Part shown: one piece after another, positions 7,922 through 16,873 of the stretch
Position numbering within the stretch: position 1 is the stretch's first letter
How the letters are laid out: each line of letters begins with the position of its first letter
Source of the DNA: Treponema sp.
Lineage (GTDB): Bacteria; Spirochaetota; Spirochaetia; Treponematales; Treponemataceae
Direction of reading: 5' to 3'
NCBI GenBank assembly: GCA_017484285.1
Contig: JAFUTH010000015.1
Span: 62,001 to 126,000, forward strand
DNA: 64,000 bases
The notes under the pieces: model-generated
Database searches by the model: none
Told to the model about the DNA's origin: nothing
Seen by the model: the letters and a program-made list of their open reading frames with translations, nothing else
Program-made: the position numbers and the translations under genes

Positions 7922-8246
7922 GCACATTTTTGACCGCGAATCCGCCCTCGACTTGCTCGGAAACGACGAAGAATTGCTCCACATTTTGATTGATTCATTC
8001 ATCTCGGAGAATAAATTTGAAAAGCCCGTGCTCGAAAATCTGATTGCAAGCGGAAAACTGAGCGAAGCGGCAAGCTATGTGCACGCCACAAAGGGGGCTG
8101 CCCGCCAGCTCTGCATGGAAAAACTCAAAAATTCAGGGCAAAAACTCGAAGACCTGCTCCGCGGAAAAACGACGGGCGAAACTCAGCCGCTCGTTGAAGA
8201 AATGTGGGCGGATTACACCGAAGCACTCGCAACGCTCAAAGCCTAA
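7911..8246 (+). CDS. Histidine phosphotransfer (HPt) domain protein
   Basis: 111 residues, a single all-helical HPt domain. The phospho-accepting motif is YVHATKGAARQL (His near residue 59, HxxKG pattern). It would relay phosphate from a hybrid kinase to a response regulator. No kinase or receiver gene is adjacent, so its partners are elsewhere. The start lies inside the fumarase 3' end, with GGAGAAG just upstream. The gene converges with the diguanylate cyclase gene, leaving two bases between stops. Confidence 0.85.
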   Translation: MSDKHIFDRESALDLLGNDEELLHILIDSFISENKFEKPVLENLIASGKLSEAASYVHATKGAARQLCMEKLKNSGQKLEDLLRGKTTGETQPLVEEMWADYTEALATLKA

Positions 8247-8248
8247 GC

Positions 8249-10303
8249 TCAGCCAACCACTTGATTTTTTCCGCTGTTTTTGCCTTTGTACAAATTCGCG
8301 TCAACGCGGCGGAACAAATCCATGTACGACACGCCTTTTTCATAACTAGCGACTCCGACCGTAGCTGTAAAGTGCACGGTTTCATACTCATGCTTCATGG
8401 CGAGCTTTTCGATTTCTTTGCGGACACGCTCGGCAATATCTTTCGCGGCTGAGAGGTCGCCCTTAAAAAGAATAAGGAATTCCTCGCCGCCCCATCGGAA
8501 CACCTTGTCAGTGCTCCGTACACTGTTCTTTATGACAGAAGCCGCTGTGACGAGCACTTCATCGCCAAAATCATGCCCATACGTATCGTTTAAATATTTG
8601 AAATTATCGAGGTCAAACAGAATCAGGCTGAATTTCTCATTGCGCGAAGACGCATGATGGAAAAATTTTGATATGAACGAATTGAGGCTTCGTCTGTTCC
8701 GCAGGTGCGTCAGCGAATCAAAATACATATCATCACGGATTCGGCGCAATGCAAAAACGAGCGAAATAAAAATCGCAATAAAGGCAATCACCGACAGCGA
8801 AATGAACAAAAAATATTCCGTAAAGAAGTTTTCTTTGGTGTAGCCCTGCTCCTTTATGAGATACGTATCCAACGCAGAGCTGATGTTTTCAGAGGGAAAC
8901 GCCATGAGCAGTTTGTTCACGAGAGAGAAGAATTCGCTGTTTTCCCGCGAAAAAAGGAAGGCAAGCTCACAAGAAGCGGGAAGCTCAATGACCGTCAGTT
9001 TACGGAATTGCTTGTTTTTATTCTGAAAGCCTCGCATTTTATAAATATTGAAGACCGCGCCGTCAACTTCACCTGAAAGCACTGCCTCAAGGCACGCTTC
9101 GTACGTATCATACAAAACCACATCTGCGTTCGAATAGTTTTTTTTGATGTAGAATGGCATGCGAAGCCGCTTAGGAATCGCGATTTTTTTCATTGGTTCA
9201 GCGGAAGCAACAGTCTCAGCCCGACAGGCATAGCCGACCTTCATTGATGAAAGTTTTTCTGAAATAATAAAGCCCATGTCTTCGGCAAAATTCAAATCGC
9301 GGTACACAGGTGCAATCACATCGATGATTCCGTTGCGCAAGTCAGAAAACATGAGCTCCATATCATCGTAGAAGATATAGGAAAATGTCGATTTTTCATT
9401 AATCAAATTGTCAGAGAAGTACGAAAACAGCTCTTCGATGAGACCTTCCGCCGTTCCTGTCACTTCGTTGTATGCCGCGAACGGAAGATCCCCGCTCATA
9501 CAGCCGACGTTGATAACCGGATGCTCAGAAAGCCATTCATCTTCATGAGGCGCAACCGACTTTGACACCGTTGTATCAGCGAAATACTGCATCCACAGTT
9601 TGGCATTATAATAGGGATTCATGGCAAGCACTTTAGCCATCGCCGCATTGACATCAGAAACTAAATCAGCGCGCCCTTTTGTGACCGCCAAATAAAAATC
9701 TGATGAGCCAATTCGGACAAGCGGATTCCAATCACTATTCGCGACCATATCGATTTCAAGCAACAAGTCAAATTCGTGCTTTTCAAACAAATCATAATAC
9801 TGGTCATCGCCTGAAAACCTGACAATCTCACAGCCAAGATTTTTGTCTTTCTGCCATTCCATGAACAAATTGTAATAATAGTAATCGGTGTTGACGGCGA
9901 TTTTCTTTCCGTGCCACGTCGAATAATCTGTCAAACTGATATTAAGATTTCGCTCGTTGGAATACAGATAGTATGTTTCTTGCCCCATCGTGTTGCGCGG
10001 ATACAGGAGCAGATGTTCCCGTTCTGGAATACGCGAGACATCTGGCAGCACATCGATTTCACCGGAAAGCAACGCCGGATAGAGCATGTCCCATTCACCG
10101 TACACATATTCGCATTCCCAGCCCGCATAGGCGGCGAGCGTCTGAATATACTCGTAGGCATAACCGAAGCGCGGATCATCAGCAGAAAATCCAGACATAA
10201 AATTGCCACTGTCCCTGTAATAGCCAACTTTGACAGGCTTTGCGGAGAGTGACAGTAAAAAAAGAGAAAGGAAAAGAAATGCAAGGAAACATTTTCGTAT
10301 CAT
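8249..10303 (-). CDS. Diguanylate cyclase with two periplasmic solute-binding sensor domains
   Basis: 684 residues. A signal sequence (CFLAFLFLSLFLLSLSA) is followed by two SBP_bac_3-like domains (about 22-245 and 255-480), one transmembrane segment (FLFISLSVIAFIAIFISLVFAL, split by charged residues at its ends) and a GGDEF domain. The active site is GGEEF, an active-type variant. RSTD five residues before it is a complete inhibitory I-site. It should therefore make c-di-GMP in response to a periplasmic ligand such as an amino acid, with product feedback. AAGGAATAAG precedes the ATG. Confidence 0.92.
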   Translation of the reverse strand: MIRKCFLAFLFLSLFLLSLSAKPVKVGYYRDSGNFMSGFSADDPRFGYAYEYIQTLAAYAGWECEYVYGEWDMLYPALLSGEIDVLPDVSRIPEREHLLLYPRNTMGQETYYLYSNERNLNISLTDYSTWHGKKIAVNTDYYYYNLFMEWQKDKNLGCEIVRFSGDDQYYDLFEKHEFDLLLEIDMVANSDWNPLVRIGSSDFYLAVTKGRADLVSDVNAAMAKVLAMNPYYNAKLWMQYFADTTVSKSVAPHEDEWLSEHPVINVGCMSGDLPFAAYNEVTGTAEGLIEELFSYFSDNLINEKSTFSYIFYDDMELMFSDLRNGIIDVIAPVYRDLNFAEDMGFIISEKLSSMKVGYACRAETVASAEPMKKIAIPKRLRMPFYIKKNYSNADVVLYDTYEACLEAVLSGEVDGAVFNIYKMRGFQNKNKQFRKLTVIELPASCELAFLFSRENSEFFSLVNKLLMAFPSENISSALDTYLIKEQGYTKENFFTEYFLFISLSVIAFIAIFISLVFALRRIRDDMYFDSLTHLRNRRSLNSFISKFFHHASSRNEKFSLILFDLDNFKYLNDTYGHDFGDEVLVTAASVIKNSVRSTDKVFRWGGEEFLILFKGDLSAAKDIAERVRKEIEKLAMKHEYETVHFTATVGVASYEKGVSYMDLFRRVDANLYKGKNSGKNQVVG

Positions 10304-10339
10304 ACTTATTCCTTGTAGTTATTTTTAAGGTTTATTTAA

Positions 10340-11083
10340 TTATAACACGGTTTTTCCAAAAGCCCTACAGAAATTTAAAAGAATTTCACAAGATAGCTGT
10401 TCTTGTTCGAGGTGTCGAAATTCTCCCGCTTTTTCGTACACGCGCGCGATTTCGTCGGGGTAAGTCTCAGTCTCGCCTTTGAGCGTTTGATACGGTGCGT
10501 CTGTTTCAAGAAGAAGCATTTCGAGCGGAAGGTGCGAAACGCAGTCAATCGCGCTTTTTTTGCCGTTTAAGATGGGCTTTCCAAAAGAGAAAAATGCGTT
10601 GAGCCCGTGATTTTTGAGAGAAACGGCTTCACGGAGCGTGCCCGGAAACGAATGAAAGATGACGGCGGGGAGTTTTTTGAGTTCGCGTGAGTACGTGAAG
10701 ATTTTTTCGATTGCCTTCCGAAGATGAAGCACGAGCGGAATATCGTAGCGGAGCGCGAGTGAAAGCTGGGCATTAAAGACAATTTCCTGTTCTTTTGCCG
10801 TGGACTTGTATTCGGGAGTGAAGAAGTCAAAGCCGCACTCCCCGATTGCGACGATTCGTTTTGAAGCGATAAGTGCTTCCAAAAACGCAAGTTCGGAAGA
10901 AAAACGGCTTTCCATAAAAGATGGGCTGACTGCTTGCGGGTGAATGCCATAGGAAGCAAGATATGTGTCCTGCAAAAATGCAATGTCTTCGCGCGTGTGG
11001 CATGAAGAAACGGCGAAATAATCGCGTTTTGGGGGAAGAGAAGAACAGCGTGCAAGATGAATATGAGCGTCACAATACGTCAT
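10340..11083 (-). CDS. TatD-family metal-dependent hydrolase
   Basis: 247 residues. It starts TYCDAHIHLAR, with the HxH metal-binding pair. Further landmarks are GIHPQAV, AIGECGFDF with the Glu ligand, LVLHLRKA, and LLLETDAPYQ near the C-terminus with the Asp. These are the TatD landmarks of a TIM-barrel phosphoesterase/DNase. The substrate is unknown; the family includes 3'-5' DNases and D-aminoacyl-tRNA deacylase relatives. A second, distant TatD paralogue is encoded at 54590-55372. Confidence 0.85.
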   Translation of the reverse strand: MTYCDAHIHLARCSSLPPKRDYFAVSSCHTREDIAFLQDTYLASYGIHPQAVSPSFMESRFSSELAFLEALIASKRIVAIGECGFDFFTPEYKSTAKEQEIVFNAQLSLALRYDIPLVLHLRKAIEKIFTYSRELKKLPAVIFHSFPGTLREAVSLKNHGLNAFFSFGKPILNGKKSAIDCVSHLPLEMLLLETDAPYQTLKGETETYPDEIARVYEKAGEFRHLEQEQLSCEILLNFCRAFGKTVL

Positions 11084-11203
11084 TTTTTATGAAAAAAAGC
11101 TAAAAGATTTATTCACTATACCGAAAATATAAGTGTACGGCATCGCTTTTAGCGATGGATATTTTGAAAAAGTTGTCCAATTTGGGCTTTACAGGAGAAA
11201 AAA
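11084..11203. promoter_or_regulatory. Divergent intergenic region with a 7-bp hairpin
   Basis: 120 bases between two divergent genes. CATCGCT-TTT-AGCGATG (11141-11157) forms a perfect hairpin without a T-run. TATAAG just upstream may be the -10 of the small gene at 11204. The opposite strand has TATAGT about 35 bases before the TatD gene. Confidence 0.4.
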
Positions 11204-11422
11204 ATGGGAACATACACACTTAAAAGCATTGGAAGCAATTCAGATTACATGACGGTTGTCCGCGAAATGGATGACGGTTATGTTGTTCGCATCGTACGCG
11301 ACAAAGACGGTTACGACGATGTCACCACTGATTACATCAGCAAAGCGCTTTTTGAGAGTTGCGTACGAACTGGCTACCTCACGAAAGTAGCAGAGACCGA
11401 AAAACTCGCAGCAAACGCTTAA
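11204..11422 (+). CDS. Small conserved-looking acidic protein
   Basis: 72 residues with no recognised domain. Predicted as short beta strands (YTLKSIG, MTVVREMDDGYVVRIVRD) followed by a helix (ISKALFESCVRTGYLT). AGGAG lies seven bases before the ATG, and the codon use fits a real gene. Its stop TAA overlaps the stop of miaA on the other strand. Function unknown. Confidence 0.7.
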   Translation: MGTYTLKSIGSNSDYMTVVREMDDGYVVRIVRDKDGYDDVTTDYISKALFESCVRTGYLTKVAETEKLAANA

Positions 11423-12387
11423 GCATCTTCATCTTCTATAATTTTACAAGCGGCATCAAATCGCTCTTCTACGCTCATGACGGGTGGAAGCCAGTGGATT
11501 TCGATGCCTTTTTTTTCCATGCAGCGAAACCATGTTTCCTGCCGTTTGGCGAACTGACCGATGGCGAGGCACAAGAGGTTCTGCATTTCTTCTTTTGATT
11601 TGTATTTTCCTTGCAGATAGTCGCTCACGAAGCGGTATTCAAGACCCAACGCTTCAAGGCGGCTCCACTCTGCCCCGTTTTGGGCGGCATTTTTGTGGAG
11701 ATTCTCCACTTCTTCGATTAAGCCCTCGTTCATGCGGTCGGAAAGTCGCTTGGCGATTCGCTCGCGCACGAGTTTTCTGTCTAAGGTTGTTCCAATGACG
11801 AGCGGATTGACCTCTGGGCGCGATGCACGGAGTTTTTCACGGGCGATTTTGCATTCTTCAGAAATGTTGAAGCGGTTTATGAGAATCGATTTTATCATGC
11901 GCTCCTTATCCCCGAATTCGGAAGTGTTGTGGAGTTTTTCTTTTTCGCGCGTGAGGATTTCTTCAAGCTCTTTTTCGGTCTTTGTTTCAAGTTCCGCGCG
12001 CTCGCCCGGCTTTTCGACGAAGGGAATCATGTCGTAGTGATGAAGAATTGCGTCTACATACATGCCCGTTCCGCCTACGCAAATCGGGAGCTTTCCGCGC
12101 GAAGTGATGTCTGAAAACGCCTTGTAGAAATCTTCCTGAAAGTCAAAAAGATTGTACTCGCGGTTTAAGTCGCACACATCGATAAGATGATAGGGAATTT
12201 TTTCCCCGTTCAGCGTGTAGTCGGCGAGGTCTTTTCCGCTTCCAATGTCCAAGCCCTTGTACACCTGACGAGAATCCGCGCTGATGATTTCGCCGTTATA
12301 CTTGTCGGCAAGGCGCACGCCGATTGCGGTTTTTCCCACGGCGGTGGGACCGATTACGAAGATACAATTATGCTGCTTCACGGGCAA
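11419..12387 (-). CDS. miaA: tRNA dimethylallyltransferase
   Basis: 322 residues. It transfers a dimethylallyl group to N6 of A37 in tRNAs reading codons that begin with U. Shows the P-loop GPTAVGKTAIG, the substrate loop SADSRQVYKGLDIGSGK, and the tRNA-binding segments around IPFVEKPGER and KRLSDRMNEGLIEEV. The start is TTG at 12387, with AAAGGAAA just upstream. It is the last gene of a lon-rlmI-miaA operon (16-base gap). Confidence 0.95.
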   Translation of the reverse strand: MPVKQHNCIFVIGPTAVGKTAIGVRLADKYNGEIISADSRQVYKGLDIGSGKDLADYTLNGEKIPYHLIDVCDLNREYNLFDFQEDFYKAFSDITSRGKLPICVGGTGMYVDAILHHYDMIPFVEKPGERAELETKTEKELEEILTREKEKLHNTSEFGDKERMIKSILINRFNISEECKIAREKLRASRPEVNPLVIGTTLDRKLVRERIAKRLSDRMNEGLIEEVENLHKNAAQNGAEWSRLEALGLEYRFVSDYLQGKYKSKEEMQNLLCLAIGQFAKRQETWFRCMEKKGIEIHWLPPVMSVEERFDAACKIIEDEDA

Positions 12388-12403
12388 TTTCCTTTTCCTT
12401 TTT

Positions 12404-13648
12404 CTAGTTTACCCTGCACACCGCGCACTTCAAGTATTCTGACTTGGGATAGCCGAGCAAAACGGGATGGTCTGCCCCAGCACCGCGCTTTTCGAGAATC
12501 TGCACGCGTTTTTTGGAGTCTTCGGCGGCTTTCATGAGCATTCCGTAGAAATGTTCCGAGTCGAAGAAGTACGAGCACGAGCAAGTGACAAGAATTCCAT
12601 TTTGATTCAAGAGGCGCATTGCACGCAGGTTGATTTCTTTATAGCCACCGTACGCTTTTTCGATGTTCTTTGCGGTTTTGGTGAATGCGGGCGGGTCGAG
12701 GATAATGAGGTCGAATTTTTCGCCCGATTTTTCGTATTCTTTGAGCAAATCGAACACATCGGCGCAGACGGCCTTCATTTTTTTGCCCGCTTTGTTCAGT
12801 TCGATGTTTTTGTTCACGAGTTCAACAGCTTCGGGGGAAATGTCCACGGCAATGACTTCCTTTGCCCCGCCCTTCACGCAGTTCAAGCCGAATGCGCCCG
12901 TGTGTGTGAATGTGTCGAGCACGCGCTTTCCCTGTGCGAGCGAGCCTGCCACACGGCGGTTGTCTTTTTGGTCGAGAAAGTAACCCGTTTTCTGACCGTT
13001 CACCAAGTCCACTTCGATTAAAACATCGTTTTCGCGGATGATGATTTTTTCGTCACGAACCTCGCCGTCCCAGCATGAACGCAATTTGAGACCTTCTTTT
13101 TCGCGACTCGGCGCATCGCTTTTTTCGTAAATTCCGTACGGCTTGACGATTTTACGAAGCGCGTGAAGAATCTCCTTTCGGAACACCTCGCAACTCAGCG
13201 TTGAAAACTGCACCACAAGGTAGACATTTTTATTCACATCAACATATCGCTCGACAATCAAGCCCGGAATAAAATCAGCCTCGCCGTACACGAGACGGTA
13301 GGAATCTTTGATTGAATAGTGAAGTTTTCGTAAATCGTAGGCGGCTTGGATTTTTTCGTCGTAAAACTTCTGCGCGTCCGCCATAATCTGGTCAGCATGT
13401 TCCGTACCAATCATGCGCACGGTGATTTTTGACGCACGGTTGATTACGCCCGTTCCCAAAAACGCCCCCGCGTTCGCAAAGACCTCGACTACGCTTCCGT
13501 CATCGACGACTGCCTCAGAAAGAGACGCCTGCTTTACGCCCTCAGCCGAATCAAATTTAATGTGCGAAATCTCGTTGTCAAACACCCAGGGAAAGCCCTG
13601 CTTGATTTCTTCTTCTTCCTTTTTATTCAAAAAAACTCGTGTGTACAT
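12404..13648 (-). CDS. Class I rRNA large-subunit methyltransferase, RlmI/YwbD-like (PUA + SAM domain)
   Basis: 414 residues. An N-terminal PUA domain (VFLNKKEEEEIKQGFPWVFDNEI) precedes a Rossmann methyltransferase with VLDTFTHTGAFGLNCVKGGAKEVIAVD for SAM binding, and LIILDPPAFTK as the catalytic DPPxF motif. Relatives make m5C1962 in 23S rRNA. The catalytic cysteine region near the C-terminus reads LVTCSCSYFF. Fourteen bases separate it from lon, and a Shine-Dalgarno GGAAG is present. Confidence 0.88.
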   Translation of the reverse strand: MYTRVFLNKKEEEEIKQGFPWVFDNEISHIKFDSAEGVKQASLSEAVVDDGSVVEVFANAGAFLGTGVINRASKITVRMIGTEHADQIMADAQKFYDEKIQAAYDLRKLHYSIKDSYRLVYGEADFIPGLIVERYVDVNKNVYLVVQFSTLSCEVFRKEILHALRKIVKPYGIYEKSDAPSREKEGLKLRSCWDGEVRDEKIIIRENDVLIEVDLVNGQKTGYFLDQKDNRRVAGSLAQGKRVLDTFTHTGAFGLNCVKGGAKEVIAVDISPEAVELVNKNIELNKAGKKMKAVCADVFDLLKEYEKSGEKFDLIILDPPAFTKTAKNIEKAYGGYKEINLRAMRLLNQNGILVTCSCSYFFDSEHFYGMLMKAAEDSKKRVQILEKRGAGADHPVLLGYPKSEYLKCAVCRVN

Positions 13649-13662
13649 AATTCTTCCTTAAA

Positions 13663-16404
13663 TTAAAACCCGTACCCCGCTTCTTCTTCCTTCTTCACGG
13701 GTGCTTGGAAAATCGTTTTCATCACTTCCATCGCATGCTTGACGGGGATAAATGTGATGCCTTTCTTTACATGGTCGGGGATGTCGTCAAGGTCGCGCTC
13801 GTTCGCTTTCGGAATGAAAATCGTTTTGATTCCGTTGCGCTTTGCCGCGACCGTCTTTTCGCGTAAGCCGCCGATTGGCATGACCGCGCCCGTTAGGTCA
13901 AGTTCGCCCGTCATCGCCACATTCGGCTTAATCGGTCGAGCCGTGAGAAGCGACATAAGCGTGGTTGCCATCGTAATTCCCGCGGAAGGACCATCTTTCG
14001 GAGTCGCGCCCTCTGGAATGTGCAGGTGAATCGTATTGTGCTCGAACCACTGCGGCTTTTTGATGTTGTGCTCGATTGCGTACTGTTTTACCCAGTTCAT
14101 CGCGATTTGAGCCGATTCTTTCATGACATCGCCCATCTGCCCCGTGAGCTGCAAGCCTCCCTTGTCGCTTGGGAAAGAAATGCTTTCGATAAGGAGCGTG
14201 TCGCCACCCATGCTCGTCCATGCCAAGCCGATTGCCGTTCCGGGGTTCGTCGCCCGCTTGATTTCGCTTTCGTCAAAGACTGGCTTTCCGAGATATTTGT
14301 CCAAATCAGGCGCGTCAATTGTGAAAGTCTCTTTTTTGAGCGAGCCGATTTCTTCGTCGGTGATAGATTTTGTGACGACCCCAAGTTTTTTGCTTTCGGG
14401 CAAGATTCCCGTAAGAATCTGAGTGATGAGCTTTCGGTGGATTTTGTCGATGCACTTTTCGTAGTGGCGCACGCCCGCTTCCCGCGCATATTCCTCGGCG
14501 ATTCTAAGCAGAGCCTCTTTCGTGTACTTCACCTGATGCTTTGAAAGCCCGTTTTTCACGAGATTTTTCGGCACGAGGTATTTTTTTGCGATTTCAAGTT
14601 TTTCCTGATCGATGTAGCCCGCGAGCGAGATGATTTCCGCCCTGTCCAAAAGCGGCTCAGGGATTTTGTCGAGCGTATTCGCCGTAAGAATGAAGAACAC
14701 ATTCGAGACATCGAACGGCAAATCAAGGTACGAGTCGCGGAAAGAAACATTCTGCTCAGGGTCAAGCACTTCAAGCAGAGCCGAAGCCGGGTCGCCGCCT
14801 GAATAGCTCGCGCCCATTTTGTCAACCTCGTCAATCAAAAAGACCGGCGACTTCGTTTTGGCGATTTTCAAGCCTTGCAGAATGCGGCCGGGCAAGGCGC
14901 CCACATAAGTGCGACGGTGTCCTTTGATTTCAGCCTCGTCTCGCATTCCGCCCACTGAAAAACGATAGAACGGCTTATTCATCGCCTCGGCGATTGAGTG
15001 ACCGATTGAAGTTTTTCCGACTCCGGGCGGTCCTACAAGAATCATAATCGAGCCTTTGTTGTCATTTTTGAGCTTGCGTACGGCAAGGTATTCCATGATT
15101 CGCTTTTTTACATCGTCAAGACCGTAGTGATCGCGCTCCAAAATTTTCGCCGCCTTCACCAAGTCGTAGTTTTCTTTTGACTCGTCACGCCACGGAAGCG
15201 AGCAGACAAGCTCCAAGTAATTGCGCGAGACGAAATATTCTGAGGAACTGGGGTCCATCAGCTTGAACTTTTCAAGCTCGTTTTCGACGGTCTCCAAGAT
15301 TTCGCCCTCAAATTCAAAATCAGCGATTCGTGCCTTGAACTTCTGGTAGTCAGAGCCGTCCTCGCCCACTCCGAGTTCGTCCTGAATCATCTTCATTTCT
15401 TCGCGGAGGAAGTATTCGCGCTGATTCTTTTCAAAATTTTCGTTAAGTTCGTTCTGGATTTTCTTTTGGATTCGGAGCAAATCCTGGTCTTTTTTGATGT
15501 AGACCAACACCTGCTCCATGCGCGCGCGCACATTCGTTTCTTCAAGCACTTTCTGCTGGTCGGCTTTTTCGATGTTCAAGACGGAAGCCACGAAGTCCGC
15601 GATTTTCCCCGGATTGTCGATGTTGACCATGTTGAGGCGCATTTCCTCACTGAAAAGCGGGTTGTTCTCGCTGATTTCCTTCATTTCGCTGATGAGCGCG
15701 CGAGTGAGTGCCTTGACCTCAAAAGTGTCGAATTCTTCGTCTTCAAGATACTCGACCGCCGCCACAATCGGGTTCGACGCGCTCAGTGCCTTTCGGATTT
15801 TGAACCTTTTAATAGTAGAAATGAAGATGTTGATTCCGCCGTCGGGCAGGTTGATTTTTTTGATAATCCGCGCGACCGTTCCGACCGTGTACAAATCCTT
15901 GATATTCGGGGCTTTGTCGCCGTCCTTCGACTCGTCATCTTTGAGCAAAACAAGCCCGATAAAGCCGTCACCCTCGTACACGCTTTCGATTGTCTTTGAG
16001 TCTTCGGAAGAGTTAATCATAATCGGCGTGAAAATTCCCGGGAACATCGGTCTTCCCGCCACAGGGATAATGCTCAGTTTTGGCGGAAGGAAATCTTCGA
16101 TGGGAATAATCTGCGCATCCTCACCCAAATTTTTGAGCGTGACCTTTCGCGTGCGCTTTCCGCGTTTGGGGGAAGAATCGGCTTCCTTTTCAGAATCAGG
16201 ATTTGCGCCAGCGTCAGAAGATTCCGAATCCACAGGCTTTTCAGCCACTTTCTCCGCTTCAATCGGGATTTCAGTCGCGTCCGGCAAATCATCGACATTT
16301 ATATCGACATCAAAATTATCTTTCATAAAATCCTTAAAAGCCCCTTTGAGTTCATCCAAATCTATGTTTTCGTTGTTCGAATTCTCGTCATCGTGTTTGT
16401 TCAT
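13663..16404 (-). CDS. lon: ATP-dependent protease Lon
   Basis: 913 residues. An acidic, Asp/Ser-rich N-terminal extension (1-105) precedes the LonN substrate domain. The AAA+ module has Walker A GPPGVGKT (near residue 458) and Walker B VFLIDEVDKMG. The C-terminal Ser-Lys protease has PKDGPSAG (nucleophile near 806) and the Lys in GLREKTVAAKR (near 848). It degrades misfolded and regulatory proteins. The acidic extension is unlike the short N-terminus of E. coli Lon. First gene of the operon, and predicted leaderless (see promoter). Confidence 0.97.
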   Translation of the reverse strand: MNKHDDENSNNENIDLDELKGAFKDFMKDNFDVDINVDDLPDATEIPIEAEKVAEKPVDSESSDAGANPDSEKEADSSPKRGKRTRKVTLKNLGEDAQIIPIEDFLPPKLSIIPVAGRPMFPGIFTPIMINSSEDSKTIESVYEGDGFIGLVLLKDDESKDGDKAPNIKDLYTVGTVARIIKKINLPDGGINIFISTIKRFKIRKALSASNPIVAAVEYLEDEEFDTFEVKALTRALISEMKEISENNPLFSEEMRLNMVNIDNPGKIADFVASVLNIEKADQQKVLEETNVRARMEQVLVYIKKDQDLLRIQKKIQNELNENFEKNQREYFLREEMKMIQDELGVGEDGSDYQKFKARIADFEFEGEILETVENELEKFKLMDPSSSEYFVSRNYLELVCSLPWRDESKENYDLVKAAKILERDHYGLDDVKKRIMEYLAVRKLKNDNKGSIMILVGPPGVGKTSIGHSIAEAMNKPFYRFSVGGMRDEAEIKGHRRTYVGALPGRILQGLKIAKTKSPVFLIDEVDKMGASYSGGDPASALLEVLDPEQNVSFRDSYLDLPFDVSNVFFILTANTLDKIPEPLLDRAEIISLAGYIDQEKLEIAKKYLVPKNLVKNGLSKHQVKYTKEALLRIAEEYAREAGVRHYEKCIDKIHRKLITQILTGILPESKKLGVVTKSITDEEIGSLKKETFTIDAPDLDKYLGKPVFDESEIKRATNPGTAIGLAWTSMGGDTLLIESISFPSDKGGLQLTGQMGDVMKESAQIAMNWVKQYAIEHNIKKPQWFEHNTIHLHIPEGATPKDGPSAGITMATTLMSLLTARPIKPNVAMTGELDLTGAVMPIGGLREKTVAAKRNGIKTIFIPKANERDLDDIPDHVKKGITFIPVKHAMEVMKTIFQAPVKKEEEAGYGF

Positions 16405-16410
16405 ACTATA

Positions 16411-16439
16411 AATATAATGGAAAGAATCGCTATCGGCAA
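16411..16439 (-). promoter_or_regulatory. lon promoter, predicted leaderless
   Basis: Minus strand: TTGCCG (16434-16439), 17 bases, TATATT (16411-16416), then six bases (TATAGT) to ATG 16404. The predicted +1 is the A of the start codon. No heat-shock operator was seen. Confidence 0.65.
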
Positions 16440-16480
16440 GGAAAAAGGGGGCGGGAAAAGTTTGGGGAATGTGGTTCTGC

Positions 16481-16509
16481 TTGTCGTTTGCATGAAATTT
16501 CTATATTAT
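16481..16509 (+). promoter_or_regulatory. Toxin promoter of the type I toxin-antitoxin module
   Basis: TTGTCG (16481-16486), 17-base spacer, TATTAT (16504-16509). The expected start near 16516 gives a leader of about 60 bases. It contains AAGCGT-GGG-ACGCTT (a 5' hairpin at 16513-16527) and GCCTCC (16544-16549), which can pair with the GGAGGC ribosome-binding site at 16567-16572. Confidence 0.6.
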
Positions 16510-16577
16510 TTGAAGCGTGGGACGCTTGCATCTGCGGCGGCTTGCCTCCGATTTCTCATGAATGAAGGAGGCTGTCT

Positions 16578-16658
16578 ATGACTGACTACGAAATTGCAAT
16601 GTTAATCATTGCAATTTGTACACTTGTTATAGACCTGCTCACCTTCTTCAAAAAATAA
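16578..16658 (+). CDS. Hol_Tox-like small membrane toxin (26 aa)
   Basis: A 26-residue peptide. It starts MTDYEIAMLIIAI, then a continuous hydrophobic helix, and ends LLTFFKK. This is the pattern of the putative holin-like toxins (Pfam Hol_Tox; M-x-x-YE start, single membrane helix, lysine end), whose relatives are type I toxins that insert in the membrane. AAGGAGG sits six bases before the ATG. It is too short for ordinary gene calling. Converging promoters, a shared terminator and direct repeats around it support a toxin-antitoxin unit of the Fst/par style. I am confident the peptide is real and less sure that it is toxic. Confidence 0.75.
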   Translation: MTDYEIAMLIIAICTLVIDLLTFFKK

Positions 16659-16671
16659 GGTTTAGAGCATA

Positions 16672-16757
16672 AAAAGCCCGCCCCAAGCTGACAACTTTCG
16701 AGGGCGGGATTATTCTTGCTACACGGAGGCGGTCGCTCTTTTACAAGCGTCCCCGTT
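16672..16757 (-). ncRNA. Candidate antisense antitoxin RNA
   Basis: A minus-strand RNA of about 86 bases starting near 16757. It ends in a strong terminator: CCCGCCCT pairs with GGGGCGGG across the loop at 16690-16700, followed by TTTTT at 16671-16675. The same stem lies at the 3' end of the toxin mRNA, so the two RNAs are complementary there. A second contact is possible: GGAGGCGGTC (16725-16734) is a 9/10 direct copy of the toxin ribosome-binding site GGAGGCTGTC (16567-16576), so the antisense RNA could mask that site in trans. AAGCGT is also repeated (16513-16518 and 16745-16750). Confidence 0.65.
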
Positions 16758-16763
16758 TCTTTA

Positions 16764-16792
16764 AATATACACCGTCATTTTGCTTTCGTCAA
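16764..16792 (-). promoter_or_regulatory. Antitoxin RNA promoter
   Basis: Minus strand: TTGACG (16787-16792), exactly 17 bases, TATATT (16764-16769). It is nearer to consensus than the toxin promoter, as expected when an unstable antitoxin RNA must be in excess. The rest of 16793-16873 shows nothing further. Confidence 0.7.
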
Positions 16793-16873
16793 CTCTTCAA
16801 TTTGCTACGAAAGATAACTTAATCTTCAAGACGACGAAGCGTGTGGCGGGTGCGCCAACATCCAACTTCCCCT

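Noticed and set aside
12467..13021. Plus-strand frame of 184 codons opposite the RlmI-like gene
   Set aside because: Phe/Val/His-rich composition typical of antisense reading; no start signals.
15518..16411. Plus-strand open frame of 297 codons opposite lon
   Set aside because: It mirrors the Lon codons (Ser/Leu-rich) and has no promoter or known motif.
16393..16581. Plus-strand frame of 62 codons overlapping the lon start
   Set aside because: It crosses the toxin promoter and leader and has no ribosome-binding site; the 26-residue peptide at 16578 is the better gene.
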